A stretch of DNA of 64,000 nucleotides from Bacteroidales bacterium UBA6267 (GTDB taxonomy: Bacteria; Bacteroidota; Bacteroidia; Bacteroidales; UBA1556): positions 1 through 64,000 of the forward strand of contig DJVB01000062.1 in assembly GCA_002440745.1 (NCBI GenBank). Reading direction: 5' to 3'. Each line of letters starts with the position of its first letter. The stretch's first letter is position 1. A program made the position numbers and the translations under genes. This document shows, in pieces, positions 17,828 through 26,327 of the stretch. A model generated the notes under the pieces. It saw only the letters and a list, made by a program, of their open reading frames with translations, was not told the origin of the DNA and did not search any database.

Positions 17828-20173
17828 TCAAAAGGGGTAGCCGATGGCAAAATTGAAACGAGTTAGGAGATTTCCCTGAGTAGAAGTAGCAGTCCAACGA
17901 CTTCCGGTAGGAAAATAAGGCTGATAGATTGGATGCGCAAGGTCGATTCGGATGATGAGAAATTCGAGGTCATATCTTAAACCATAACCAAAATCAATAG
18001 CAAACTGAGGGATAAAACCTCCGAAGGTGAAATGTCCATTTGGTTGAATATCAGATTTGTTGATTAGCCAAATATTTCCGACATCGGTAAAAAAGGCACC
18101 TTCAAGACTGCCCGATAAACCAAACCTAAACTCGTAGTTAAATTCTAATTTTATGTCGCCGGTCATTTCAAATGTAGTTGCATTTGAATTATAAGCTCCC
18201 GGTCCGAGAGTACCGATAATCCAGCCGCGTAAACTATTAGCGCCACCGATGTAGAAACTTTTCTCAAAAGGTAAGGCTTTCGACTTTCCGTAAGGCAGAC
18301 CAATTCCAACAAAGGCTCTAAAAACATTCATGATATTTCTTCCGGACGGCAAGTAGTAGCGCCCATCAACTTCCAATTTGACATACTCGGCAGAGGGAAG
18401 CCCGAAAAGGGTAATCTGTCCGATTGAATCACGTTGACTTTGAAAAAGCCGTGGACCCAGATTCCATGGAAAACCACCAGCATCAATGGCTGCAAAGAAA
18501 AAACTAAAGGGTTTTAATCCCTTGAAACGATGCTCATTATAAGTGAATGAATAATTTGATGATAGCACGATATGGTCTTGATAGGAATAGCGAATTCGTG
18601 GATCGGTATAGCTATCAATTATTTTCTGAAACTCATCTGATGGAAATATCTTCACCGAGCTAACCTCCAAAAGTTTGAAAGTATTGTAGTAACGGGGTCG
18701 CGGTTGCCAGGTATAACCAAAAGAACTGTTTAAAATATAGCGGGTATAGTCTGTTCGTTTTTGATAGTTGTAACCAAGGGTTAGTCGGGTTTTTGGTCGT
18801 AAATACCGATTTCCTCTAAAGGTCTTGAATGGTGATATAAATCGCGGGAAATCAATCGCGGTATTGATACCGGCCTCATAAACATTAAAAGGCCATTTGG
18901 ATTCCTTCGCAACATTCGTTGAGGACTGCATTTCCATAGCACCATGCAAATCAACCGTCATGGTTTCGGCATAGCGAAAGGTATTCAAGGTTCGCACACC
19001 GATGTTTTGCTGCAAACCGAAATCCCCTCCGGTATTTTTCACTTCTGAATTAGAAGTAAAGGAAAACTTCTTAGAAGGCAACAGAGTAACAAAACAATTC
19101 AAAGTTCCAATTCGCGCTGCAGAATCACTTACATCTATCAACTCGATATTGATATATCTAAACATATTGAGGGCTGTTAACGCCTTATATGACTCCACAA
19201 TGTCCCTCTTTTTGTAATAGCCTGACGACTTGATAAACAACGAGTTAATAATAGCTTTCGGGTTTACCTTCATTTCACCATCGCTGATGAAGTAGTATTC
19301 CACAACGCGACCTTTTCGCTCGGTAACACTAACAAGAATCGTATCTAAATCAGGCAAATCTTTCTCAGAACGCAATGTGTTGTATGCTATATAAATTTTC
19401 TCGATAATAAATTGTTTATCAGGAATATAGATTAACGAATCATTGGTTGATCCACGAGACTGCAAAGGGAGAATCCTCATACGCAAATCCACCTCGTGAC
19501 TATTTAAATTGGTGTCGGCCTCATAACTAATCTGACTCCGAATAAAATAATAATAACCGGCATTATTAAGTGCGGTGACTATCCTCTCTCGCTCCTCCTC
19601 CAAATGCTCAACCTTAAAATTCATTCCCGGTTTTAAAATGGAATTGCTTAAGTCTGCCTGCACAAACCTTCTCAAGTCATTTTCCGGAATATAATAATCA
19701 ATTTTTCGAATCGTGTAAGGCTGTCCGGCATCAATGATATACTTGACTTTGGCAATGTTCAAAGTAGGCCAGGTTTTGATTTCGGCAGAAACTGAGCTAT
19801 TATAGTAACCTAAATTATTTAAATGTTTTTTAATATTTATTCCGGAAGCCATAACCTGATTAGAATCGTAAATCACAGGAGGCTCACCAATGCTTTGCGT
19901 AAAAAGCCTATTAAGCCAAGTGCTATCAGGAAACCAAGTCCCGAAATTATAAGCGTTTAAATAAAATCGATAAAAGATAATTTTCTTATTTGGTTTTTGA
20001 ATTATATAAGATGAAATGCTATGCTGTTTGATTTTTCCATTGACGATATTGTACTTATTCTTCACTAAAAGATGTTGATTTTCAGGAACATTCCTTGTAG
20101 GATAGCAGGATGTCAATGCTGCCATTCCAACACTAAAAATGAAAATGAAAAACAATTTCCAAAAACGACTCAT
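17828..20173 (-). CDS. tamL: TamL-type outer-membrane assembly lipoprotein (BamA/TamA family)
   Basis: A 781-residue Omp85-family barrel of the Bacteroidota TamL type, which works with TamB in outer-membrane protein or lipid assembly. A lipoprotein signal ends in LTSC with lipidated Cys23, unlike proteobacterial TamA, which is not lipidated. POTRA-like segments (about 40-330) precede the barrel (about 350-781). Barrel hallmarks include SFYIGGANSLRGWIIGTLG, which carries the conserved RGW/RGF loop-6 type motif, and the aromatic C-terminal end (FNFAIGYPF). A good promoter lies about 125 bases upstream. The helicase gene follows after 10 bases. Confidence 0.88.
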   Translation of the reverse strand: MSRFWKLFFIFIFSVGMAALTSCYPTRNVPENQHLLVKNKYNIVNGKIKQHSISSYIIQKPNKKIIFYRFYLNAYNFGTWFPDSTWLNRLFTQSIGEPPVIYDSNQVMASGINIKKHLNNLGYYNSSVSAEIKTWPTLNIAKVKYIIDAGQPYTIRKIDYYIPENDLRRFVQADLSNSILKPGMNFKVEHLEEERERIVTALNNAGYYYFIRSQISYEADTNLNSHEVDLRMRILPLQSRGSTNDSLIYIPDKQFIIEKIYIAYNTLRSEKDLPDLDTILVSVTERKGRVVEYYFISDGEMKVNPKAIINSLFIKSSGYYKKRDIVESYKALTALNMFRYINIELIDVSDSAARIGTLNCFVTLLPSKKFSFTSNSEVKNTGGDFGLQQNIGVRTLNTFRYAETMTVDLHGAMEMQSSTNVAKESKWPFNVYEAGINTAIDFPRFISPFKTFRGNRYLRPKTRLTLGYNYQKRTDYTRYILNSSFGYTWQPRPRYYNTFKLLEVSSVKIFPSDEFQKIIDSYTDPRIRYSYQDHIVLSSNYSFTYNEHRFKGLKPFSFFFAAIDAGGFPWNLGPRLFQSQRDSIGQITLFGLPSAEYVKLEVDGRYYLPSGRNIMNVFRAFVGIGLPYGKSKALPFEKSFYIGGANSLRGWIIGTLGPGAYNSNATTFEMTGDIKLEFNYEFRFGLSGSLEGAFFTDVGNIWLINKSDIQPNGHFTFGGFIPQFAIDFGYGLRYDLEFLIIRIDLAHPIYQPYFPTGSRWTATSTQGNLLTRFNFAIGYPF

Positions 20174-20297
20174 AAAAAACTAATCTAGCCCGATTCTCTA
20201 ATCCCTTTCACAGAATGTACATTATTCCGACCCCGAATTCTATTTAGAGGTAAGAAGTAAAAAACTTTACAAGCTATTTTGTGAAAAGGTCTTGATT

Positions 20298-20330
20298 CAA
20301 ATTTAAAAATTTAGGACAATTGACGACAAA
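20298..20330 (-). promoter_or_regulatory. tamL promoter
   Basis: On the minus strand TTTG (20327-20330) and TAAATTTG (20298-20305) lie 21 bases apart, matching the -33/-10 arrangement. The leader to the ATG at 20173 would be about 120 bases. Confidence 0.5.
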
Positions 20331-20414
20331 ACTACGAATTTATTAGAATCGCTCATCATCTGTTTTTCCATTCAAAAATCAAAAATAAGACGCACGCTAT
20401 TCCATCGAAACACC

Positions 20415-20422
20415 TATATTTG
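20415..20422 (+). promoter_or_regulatory. -10 box for the lipoprotein-peptidase-aminotransferase operon
   Basis: TATATTTG fits the consensus exactly, with a predicted start near 20429 and the chosen ATG at 20503. No clear -33 TTTG is present. Between the tamL start and this box the spacer holds only the tamL promoter. Confidence 0.5.
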
Positions 20423-20502
20423 CAAGTCAATTTTTCTCGGGTTAGTTCAAATGTATATCTCCCAAAATGAATATTTTTACACAAAACGTTAATCTTTCTT
20501 TT

Positions 20503-21669
20503 ATGAAAAAACATAACCGAATTTTATTTTCACTATTCTTTGTTTTAGTATTTGCATTAGCTTGTGAGCATGACGAACCTAAATATTCGTATTTTATTGA
20601 AGGACAACTTAGTGCAACAAATAACGATTGGGTTATTGTGCAGAAATTATTGCCCACCGGAGCAATTGGTGTCGATTCGGTTCAACCTGACGAGCGCGGC
20701 AATTTTTCCCTTGAAATTGAAACTTCTGACTCCAATGAGCTCTTTGTTCTATTCGTAAAAAAATATCCGTGGCGTATCACCTTGGCCATGCAAAACGATG
20801 AAAAAGCCATCATAAATGCTGATGCTCAATATCTTCACCAAACCTATTCCGTTTCCGGCAGCCCACGGTCGCAACAATTGCGAAAATTAGCTCATTCCAT
20901 AGAATCATTCTCAAACTATGCCGACTCAATTTACTTTCTATTTCGCAATTCAAGTTCTGATAGTTTGCAGCATCTTTCCGACAGTTTATTGATTCAAAAC
21001 CAAAAAGATGTTCATCAATTTGTCCGACAGTTTTGCATCGAAAACAAGAATAATTTGGCAGGTTTAGTGGGGTTATATAGCCGATACAATAACCAATTAG
21101 TTTTGGACTATGATGCTGATTTCGATCTATTTGAAACTGTTTGGAAAAGCAATTCGCAAACCCTTGGCGAAAATGTGCACGTACAATCTTTGGGCGAGTT
21201 TGTTGAGGAAAGAAGGCAGATAGAGATCGTGCGGCAAGAAACTGAAAATAATATCGCGCTCGGGAAGAAATTACCCACCTTGATTTTACCCATTCAGGAT
21301 GGAAAAATAATAAACACCGATTCTATTGGTGGTAAACCGCTTATCGTAGCTTTTTGGAAATCAACCAATAAAGACAGTTGGAAACTAAATGAAGCCTTGA
21401 AGGAAATACGTAAAACACATAATACCAACAAATTAAATATTGTTTCCGTATCAACAGATAACGACAAAGTGCAATGGAGCAATACCATCAGATTAGATAA
21501 TTTGGAATGGTTTCATGCCCTTTGCGATCCAAACTATTATCAACTTTTCAATCTTGAGAATCATATTCCAAGGGTATTTGTTGTTGACCGGCAGGGAATT
21601 ATCATTTCCAAAGACGCGCATCCCGATAGTTTATCCACGATAGTTACAAGATTAATGGTCGAGCCATGA
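20503..21669 (+). CDS. lipoprotein with DUF4369-like domain and cysteine-less thioredoxin fold
   Basis: A 388-residue predicted lipoprotein (lipobox ALAC, Cys21). The first 110 residues resemble the DUF4369 domain (FIEGQLSATNNDWVIVQKL), which in Bacteroidota usually precedes an AhpC/TSA-type thioredoxin domain. The last 140 residues have that fold: KLPTLILPIQDG, then IVAFWKSTNKDSW, and IPRVFVVDRQGII with the conserved cis-proline context. Where a redox CxxC should follow the FW motif the sequence is STNKDS, so no disulfide chemistry is possible at that site. I chose ATG 20503, which starts a proper signal peptide, over ATG 20467. The stop overlaps the ATG of the M1 peptidase by 4 bases, so the two are translated together. 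Confidence 0.8.
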   Translation: MKKHNRILFSLFFVLVFALACEHDEPKYSYFIEGQLSATNNDWVIVQKLLPTGAIGVDSVQPDERGNFSLEIETSDSNELFVLFVKKYPWRITLAMQNDEKAIINADAQYLHQTYSVSGSPRSQQLRKLAHSIESFSNYADSIYFLFRNSSSDSLQHLSDSLLIQNQKDVHQFVRQFCIENKNNLAGLVGLYSRYNNQLVLDYDADFDLFETVWKSNSQTLGENVHVQSLGEFVEERRQIEIVRQETENNIALGKKLPTLILPIQDGKIINTDSIGGKPLIVAFWKSTNKDSWKLNEALKEIRKTHNTNKLNIVSVSTDNDKVQWSNTIRLDNLEWFHALCDPNYYQLFNLENHIPRVFVVDRQGIIISKDAHPDSLSTIVTRLMVEP

Positions 21670-24600
21670 AGAAATTCCAACTAAGTATTTTAATCATTTT
21701 TCTCTTTTTAGGTTTCCAAGTTGATGCCCAACTTCTGGCGCCAAAGCAGCCATATTCACAACAGAAAGTGGACTATAAAATTGATGTTGAGCTTGATCCT
21801 GAAAATAATATGCTTTATGGAAAGATTAAAATCAACTATGTCAACAACAGCTCCGACACGTTATATTTTATTGTGATGCACCTTTGGCCAAACGGCTACT
21901 CAAGCGATTTTACGGCATTATCGCGTCAATTTTTGAATAATGGAGAGGATGATTTTTACTGGAGTGAGGAAGAAGATCGAGGTTTTATCGACAGTTTAAA
22001 TTTCAAAAATAAGGATAAAAACTTAAAGCTTATCCCTGACAACTACGATTCGGATATAGCTTACCTTTGGCTTGATAAACCATTGAATCCCAACGACTCC
22101 GTTAGCATTGAATCGGCTTTTCGAGTAAAAATTCCAAATGCTTCATTTTCCCGTTTAGGATTTCAGAAGGTTGATAGTGCAAAAAGCATTTTTAGCATAA
22201 GTCAGTGGTATCCAAAGCCGGCGGTGTATGAATCGGAGGGATGGAATTATTTTCCATATCTCAATCAGGGAGAGTTTTATTCCGAATTTGGCAGTTATGA
22301 AGTTTCGATTAAAGTCCCTGAAGATTACGTAGTTGCAGCCTCAGGAACACTTGACGAAAAAAAGAAAGCAATATTGGTTTATTCCGATAAGGAAGGTTTG
22401 GAATATCGGTATAGCTTAAAACAAGCCCACGATTTTGCATGGTTTGCTGCAAAAGATTATACGTATCGCTCACGTGAAATCCTCTTACCCTCCGGTGCGA
22501 AAGTCCTCCTACAAACCTATTATCTTCCTGAAAACCAAGAAATCTGGTCGGAAGCTTTGGATTATATGGAGCGAGGTTTAAGGTTCTATAGCGAATTGGT
22601 TGGAGAATATCCTTATCCTGTTTGTACAGCCGTTGACGGTGCACTTACTGCCGGAGGAGGCATGGAATACCCGACCATCACTATCATTGCAGAATCCGAT
22701 AACAAAATCGCCTTCGACATCATCCTAATTCACGAGATTGGCCATAATTGGTTTTATGGAGTTTTAGGATTCAACGAGAGGGCTTTCCCCTGGTTGGACG
22801 AAGGCCTCAACACATTCTACCAAAGCCGCTACGAAGACCGATACTACCCTGATTATAACTTGTTTGAATACTATTCCTGGAGGAAATTTTCCAACAAAAA
22901 CACTAAACCCGATTTATCCATTAAATCGCAATACTATTATTCCTGGCTTTTTGCCGCTCGAAAAAATTTGGATCAACCCTTATATTATCATTCGGAGGAT
23001 TTCTCAAAATTGAATTATTTTATTTCGGCTTATGAAAAACCCACCTTGTATTTTCGATATCTCATGGATTATCTTGGTGAAAATCAGTGGGATTCGTTAA
23101 TGAAAGGGTTTTATGAAGAATGGAAATTCAAACATCCACATCCGGATGAATTTGTTGCTTATCTCAAGGAACATTCAAACAAAGATTTGGATTGGTTTTT
23201 CTACAACTGGCTGAGTACAACCGATAATGCCGATATAGCCATTTCACGGGTGCGAAAAGATGGCGACAGTCTGATTATCAGCACAAAACAAAAAGGTAAA
23301 ATCCATGTTCCATTTAAATTAACAACCCTAAATAAAGATGGAAAACCGCTTGAATCGAAATGGGTAGAGGACGTGTCGAACAGAACTAAAATTAGTTTCC
23401 AAAAGGATAGCGTTCATAAAATCATGGTGGATTTTGAGAATGAAATGCCTGATTTTAACCGAAATAACCAAACGGCAAGAGCTAAAGGAATTTTACGGAC
23501 TGCCACACCTTTGCGATTAAATTTCTTTTACAAAAAACCCTTTGACGGGAAAAACCGAGTGTTTTGGACTCCGGCGATAGCGTGGAACGCGCATAATAGA
23601 TTTATGGCCGGTTTGGCTTTCTATACCGACCCGGTTTTCGATCGCAGAATTGAATTTCAGTTGGTGCCGCTGTATTCCTTTGAAAATAAAACCTTTAACG
23701 GCGAGTACAATTTAAACATCAACCTTTTCCCAAAAAATTTTATACGTAAAATTCGGATTGGTGTAAGCGGAAGGAAATACGACTTTCAAAAGATTGAAGC
23801 CGAACTGATAAATCCTAATCATAACGACTTGCTCTATTTTCACAAGACCCAACCCTATATTCAGTTTTTTATGCGCACTCCGAACTATCAATCGGCAATC
23901 AAGCATCATTTGACCGGTCGCGGAATTTTTGTTTGGAAGGAACAACTGAACTATTCCATAAATGGAAGCCATTCGCCAAAGCCTGATGTTGAATTGTTTG
24001 CATATAAGGTAGTTGAAGTAAATCATTTTTATCAGAACAACCGCAAGATAAATCCGTTTGAAATCAGCTCTACACTTCATCTCAACAGTGACATGGTGAA
24101 AGCTTTTGTATCTTATAAACAAAAAATACATTATAACCATAAGCGCTATCTTTCACTTCGATTTTTTGTTGGAAATTTTTTCACAAAACATCTTAGTCAA
24201 ACAGATTATAGTTTCAAAGTAAGCTCCTGGTCGGGGACTGATGATTATCTTTTCGACTATACGTTTCCATACCGAAATGCACCGTATAATTCAGGTGGGT
24301 GGGCGGCTCATGCTGTTTTGGCAGACGGAGGTTTTTCGATTCCTACCATAGTTGGCCGTTCGCGAAATTGGTTAGCTGCAGCAAATCTGAGCACCTCATT
24401 ACCTTTCACAAATATAGTGAAGCCTTACCTCAATTTTGCTGCTTTTCCTGACCCTTTGGATACGAAAATAACTGAAACTCTCTACGAAGCCGGGCTAAAA
24501 ATCGTTTTCTTAGACGACCGATTTGAAATGGCTTTCCCTATATTTTACAGCAAACGAATCAAAGAAGTGGCCGAGCTAAACCATAGAGATGAATTTCGAT

Positions 24601-24671
24601 ATACCTTGCGTTTTGTAATGGATTTAAACTTTGCCAATCCAATCAAATGGTTGCGCGAAATGGAATTATAG
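21666..24671 (+). CDS. M1 family metallopeptidase with barrel-like C-terminal half
   Basis: A 1001-residue exported zinc aminopeptidase-like protein. A signal peptide (residues 1-21, ending VDAQ) precedes an M1 domain with GGGMEYPT (about 327-334), the zinc site HEIGH (356-360) and the third ligand Glu379 in WLDEGLNTF, exactly 18 residues after the second His. The peptidase part ends near 530. The remaining 450 residues are not peptidase: they alternate polar and aromatic or aliphatic residues in short strands (for example KIRIGVSGRKYDF, FRYTLRFVMDLNF) as in outer-membrane beta-barrels. This suggests a peptidase tethered to a barrel at the outer membrane. It is translationally coupled to the upstream lipoprotein gene. 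Confidence 0.85.
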   Translation: MKKFQLSILIIFLFLGFQVDAQLLAPKQPYSQQKVDYKIDVELDPENNMLYGKIKINYVNNSSDTLYFIVMHLWPNGYSSDFTALSRQFLNNGEDDFYWSEEEDRGFIDSLNFKNKDKNLKLIPDNYDSDIAYLWLDKPLNPNDSVSIESAFRVKIPNASFSRLGFQKVDSAKSIFSISQWYPKPAVYESEGWNYFPYLNQGEFYSEFGSYEVSIKVPEDYVVAASGTLDEKKKAILVYSDKEGLEYRYSLKQAHDFAWFAAKDYTYRSREILLPSGAKVLLQTYYLPENQEIWSEALDYMERGLRFYSELVGEYPYPVCTAVDGALTAGGGMEYPTITIIAESDNKIAFDIILIHEIGHNWFYGVLGFNERAFPWLDEGLNTFYQSRYEDRYYPDYNLFEYYSWRKFSNKNTKPDLSIKSQYYYSWLFAARKNLDQPLYYHSEDFSKLNYFISAYEKPTLYFRYLMDYLGENQWDSLMKGFYEEWKFKHPHPDEFVAYLKEHSNKDLDWFFYNWLSTTDNADIAISRVRKDGDSLIISTKQKGKIHVPFKLTTLNKDGKPLESKWVEDVSNRTKISFQKDSVHKIMVDFENEMPDFNRNNQTARAKGILRTATPLRLNFFYKKPFDGKNRVFWTPAIAWNAHNRFMAGLAFYTDPVFDRRIEFQLVPLYSFENKTFNGEYNLNINLFPKNFIRKIRIGVSGRKYDFQKIEAELINPNHNDLLYFHKTQPYIQFFMRTPNYQSAIKHHLTGRGIFVWKEQLNYSINGSHSPKPDVELFAYKVVEVNHFYQNNRKINPFEISSTLHLNSDMVKAFVSYKQKIHYNHKRYLSLRFFVGNFFTKHLSQTDYSFKVSSWSGTDDYLFDYTFPYRNAPYNSGGWAAHAVLADGGFSIPTIVGRSRNWLAAANLSTSLPFTNIVKPYLNFAAFPDPLDTKITETLYEAGLKIVFLDDRFEMAFPIFYSKRIKEVAELNHRDEFRYTLRFVMDLNFANPIKWLREMEL

Positions 24672-24674
24672 CTT

Positions 24675-25850
24675 ATGAATTTTGATAATATTATCCATCG
24701 GGAAGGAACCGACTGCATAAAATACGACAAAATGGAAGCCTTTCTTGGGCAGGGAGGAATTATCCCCATGTGGGTTGCCGATATGGATTTTGCTACACCT
24801 TCTTTTATCCTTGATGCCCTCAAAAAGCGACTTGAGCATCCGATTTTAGGATATTCGTATCGAAGCGAAAAAACTATGGAAGCCATTGCCGGATGGATGT
24901 GGCGAAGACATGGCTGGAAAATAAACCCAAACCAGATCAGCTTTAGTCCGGGCGTAGTACCTGCAATCTTTTTGGCTGTTCAAGCATTTTCAAAACCTTC
25001 GGATGCCATTGTGGTGCAGCCTCCGGTCTATTTTCCTTTTTTCACCACAGTTAGCCAAAACCAACGTCAACTGATTCACAATCAACTCCTTGAGAACAAC
25101 GGGGTTTATAGTATTGATTTTGATGACCTTGAAAAGAAATTAGCACTAAAGCCATCCATGCTCCTGCTTAGCAATCCACATAACCCGGTCGGAAGAGTTT
25201 GGAGAAAAGAAGAATTGGAGAAATTGGTTGACCTTTGCTATAATTCCGGAACTATAATTATCAGCGATGAGATTCATAGCGACCTCATTCTTAAAGGGTT
25301 CAGGCATATTCCCACGGCGATGTCTCACCCAAAAGCACCTGAAATCACGCTTACACTAATGGCTCCCAGTAAAACTTTCAATATTGCCGGATTGAGCACT
25401 TCGGTTGTTATTGCAGAAAATGCAAATCTGTTGAAACAGTATAATGAATCGTTAGAAGCTGCGCACTTGGCACAAGGGAATATTTTCGGAAATATTGCAC
25501 TCGAAGCAGCCTATTCTCAAGGAGATTTCTGGGTGGATTCCTTGATGGATTATCTTCAATCAAACTTGCAACTTCTTGACCGGCTATGCCGAAAACACTC
25601 CGACAAGATTAGTTTTCGTTTACCGGAAGCCACATATTTAGCTTGGGTTGACTGTCGGAAATTAGGGAAGACAGATTCTGAATTAAACCAATTTTTCTTG
25701 AAAGATGTAGGTTTGGGCGTAAATATCGGGAAACTATTTGGTGCAGGAGGTGAAGGCTTTGTGAGAATCAATCTTGCAATGCCACGTGCACGAGTGGAAG
25801 AAGCCTTAAAACTATTAGAAACTGCTTTAAACGAATTAACCTCTAAATAA
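24675..25850 (+). CDS. MalY/PatB-type PLP-dependent aminotransferase (probable C-S beta-lyase)
   Basis: A 391-residue fold-type I PLP enzyme of the MalY/PatB group, whose members cleave cystathionine and similar thioethers to give thiol, pyruvate and ammonia. Family signatures are IPMWVADMDFATP near the N-terminus, HPILGYSYRS, LLLSNPHNPVGRVW, ISDEIHSDLIL and the PLP-binding Lys233 in LMAPSKTFNIAG. The C-terminus VRINLAMPRARVEEAL also fits. The start is 4 bases after the upstream stop, so it is probably the third gene of an operon with the lipoprotein and the M1 peptidase. Substrate cannot be decided from sequence; ordinary aminotransferase activity is possible. Confidence 0.88.
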   Translation: MNFDNIIHREGTDCIKYDKMEAFLGQGGIIPMWVADMDFATPSFILDALKKRLEHPILGYSYRSEKTMEAIAGWMWRRHGWKINPNQISFSPGVVPAIFLAVQAFSKPSDAIVVQPPVYFPFFTTVSQNQRQLIHNQLLENNGVYSIDFDDLEKKLALKPSMLLLSNPHNPVGRVWRKEELEKLVDLCYNSGTIIISDEIHSDLILKGFRHIPTAMSHPKAPEITLTLMAPSKTFNIAGLSTSVVIAENANLLKQYNESLEAAHLAQGNIFGNIALEAAYSQGDFWVDSLMDYLQSNLQLLDRLCRKHSDKISFRLPEATYLAWVDCRKLGKTDSELNQFFLKDVGLGVNIGKLFGAGGEGFVRINLAMPRARVEEALKLLETALNELTSK

Positions 25851-26327
25851 ATAGAATCACGGAAAAATAATTAAAAAATTTCCTTGCATTTTAAAAATTA
25901 CTATCTTTGGCTTTCTTATATCATGACATTAATTGCCCATGAATCACAACATTTACATAGATTCGAGTTTGACTGATTCCCGAGAAATTTCACGGAATAT
26001 ATATATTTATATTAATCAGGCACTTACGTTTTGGTTTAGGGATTTTTTGTATTTTATAAAAGGTGAGTTTCAGTGGATTTTTGAGGTTTTAAACCGCCGG
26101 TTTGTTGGCCACGATTTTTCACTTCGAGTTGCAAGAAAAAGACGAAGTTCGTTTTGTAGTGATATTTATTGGTTGGGGAAGAATAATTGCGATGAGGTTG
26201 GGCTGCTCTCTTAGAAAGAGCAGCCAAATAACTGAACCTCAGATGTGAAAAAACACATCGGATATTTAGTTTTAATTAAAGTTATTTTTAAACAATCAAA
26301 ATTTTCAATCATTAAAAATTTTTTATC
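25851..26327 (+). other. 477-base intergenic region, possible structured leader or small RNA
   Basis: A perfect -10 box TATCTTTG lies at 25902-25909, with a start expected near 25916, more than 400 bases before the next convincing gene. Inside are several hairpins: AAACC/GGTTT (26090-26102), ACTTCG/CGAAGT (26121-26148) and a nested element at 26194-26240 (GAGGTT outer arm paired with AACCTC, GGCTGCTCT inner arm paired with AGAGCAGCC). A small GATGTG-AAAAAA-CACATC hairpin follows (26242-26259). None has a T run directly after it, so they do not look like terminators. A 93-codon frame at 25933-26214 overlaps these structures and has no convincing protein character. The region could be an independent small RNA or a long 5' leader of the tandem PKD genes. 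Confidence 0.4.
25902..25909 (+). promoter_or_regulatory. -10 box upstream of the structured region
   Basis: TATCTTTG is an exact match to TAnnTTTG, 52 bases after the aminotransferase stop. A TTG at 25884-25886 may serve as the -33 element, although the 15-base spacing is short. A weaker TATTTTTA at 26283-26290 could be a second promoter closer to the first PKD gene. Confidence 0.45.

Noticed and set aside
25933..26214. 93-codon frame before the tandem PKD genes
   Set aside because: It overlaps strong RNA hairpins and has no signal peptide, known domain or plausible composition; more likely a chance frame in a structured region.
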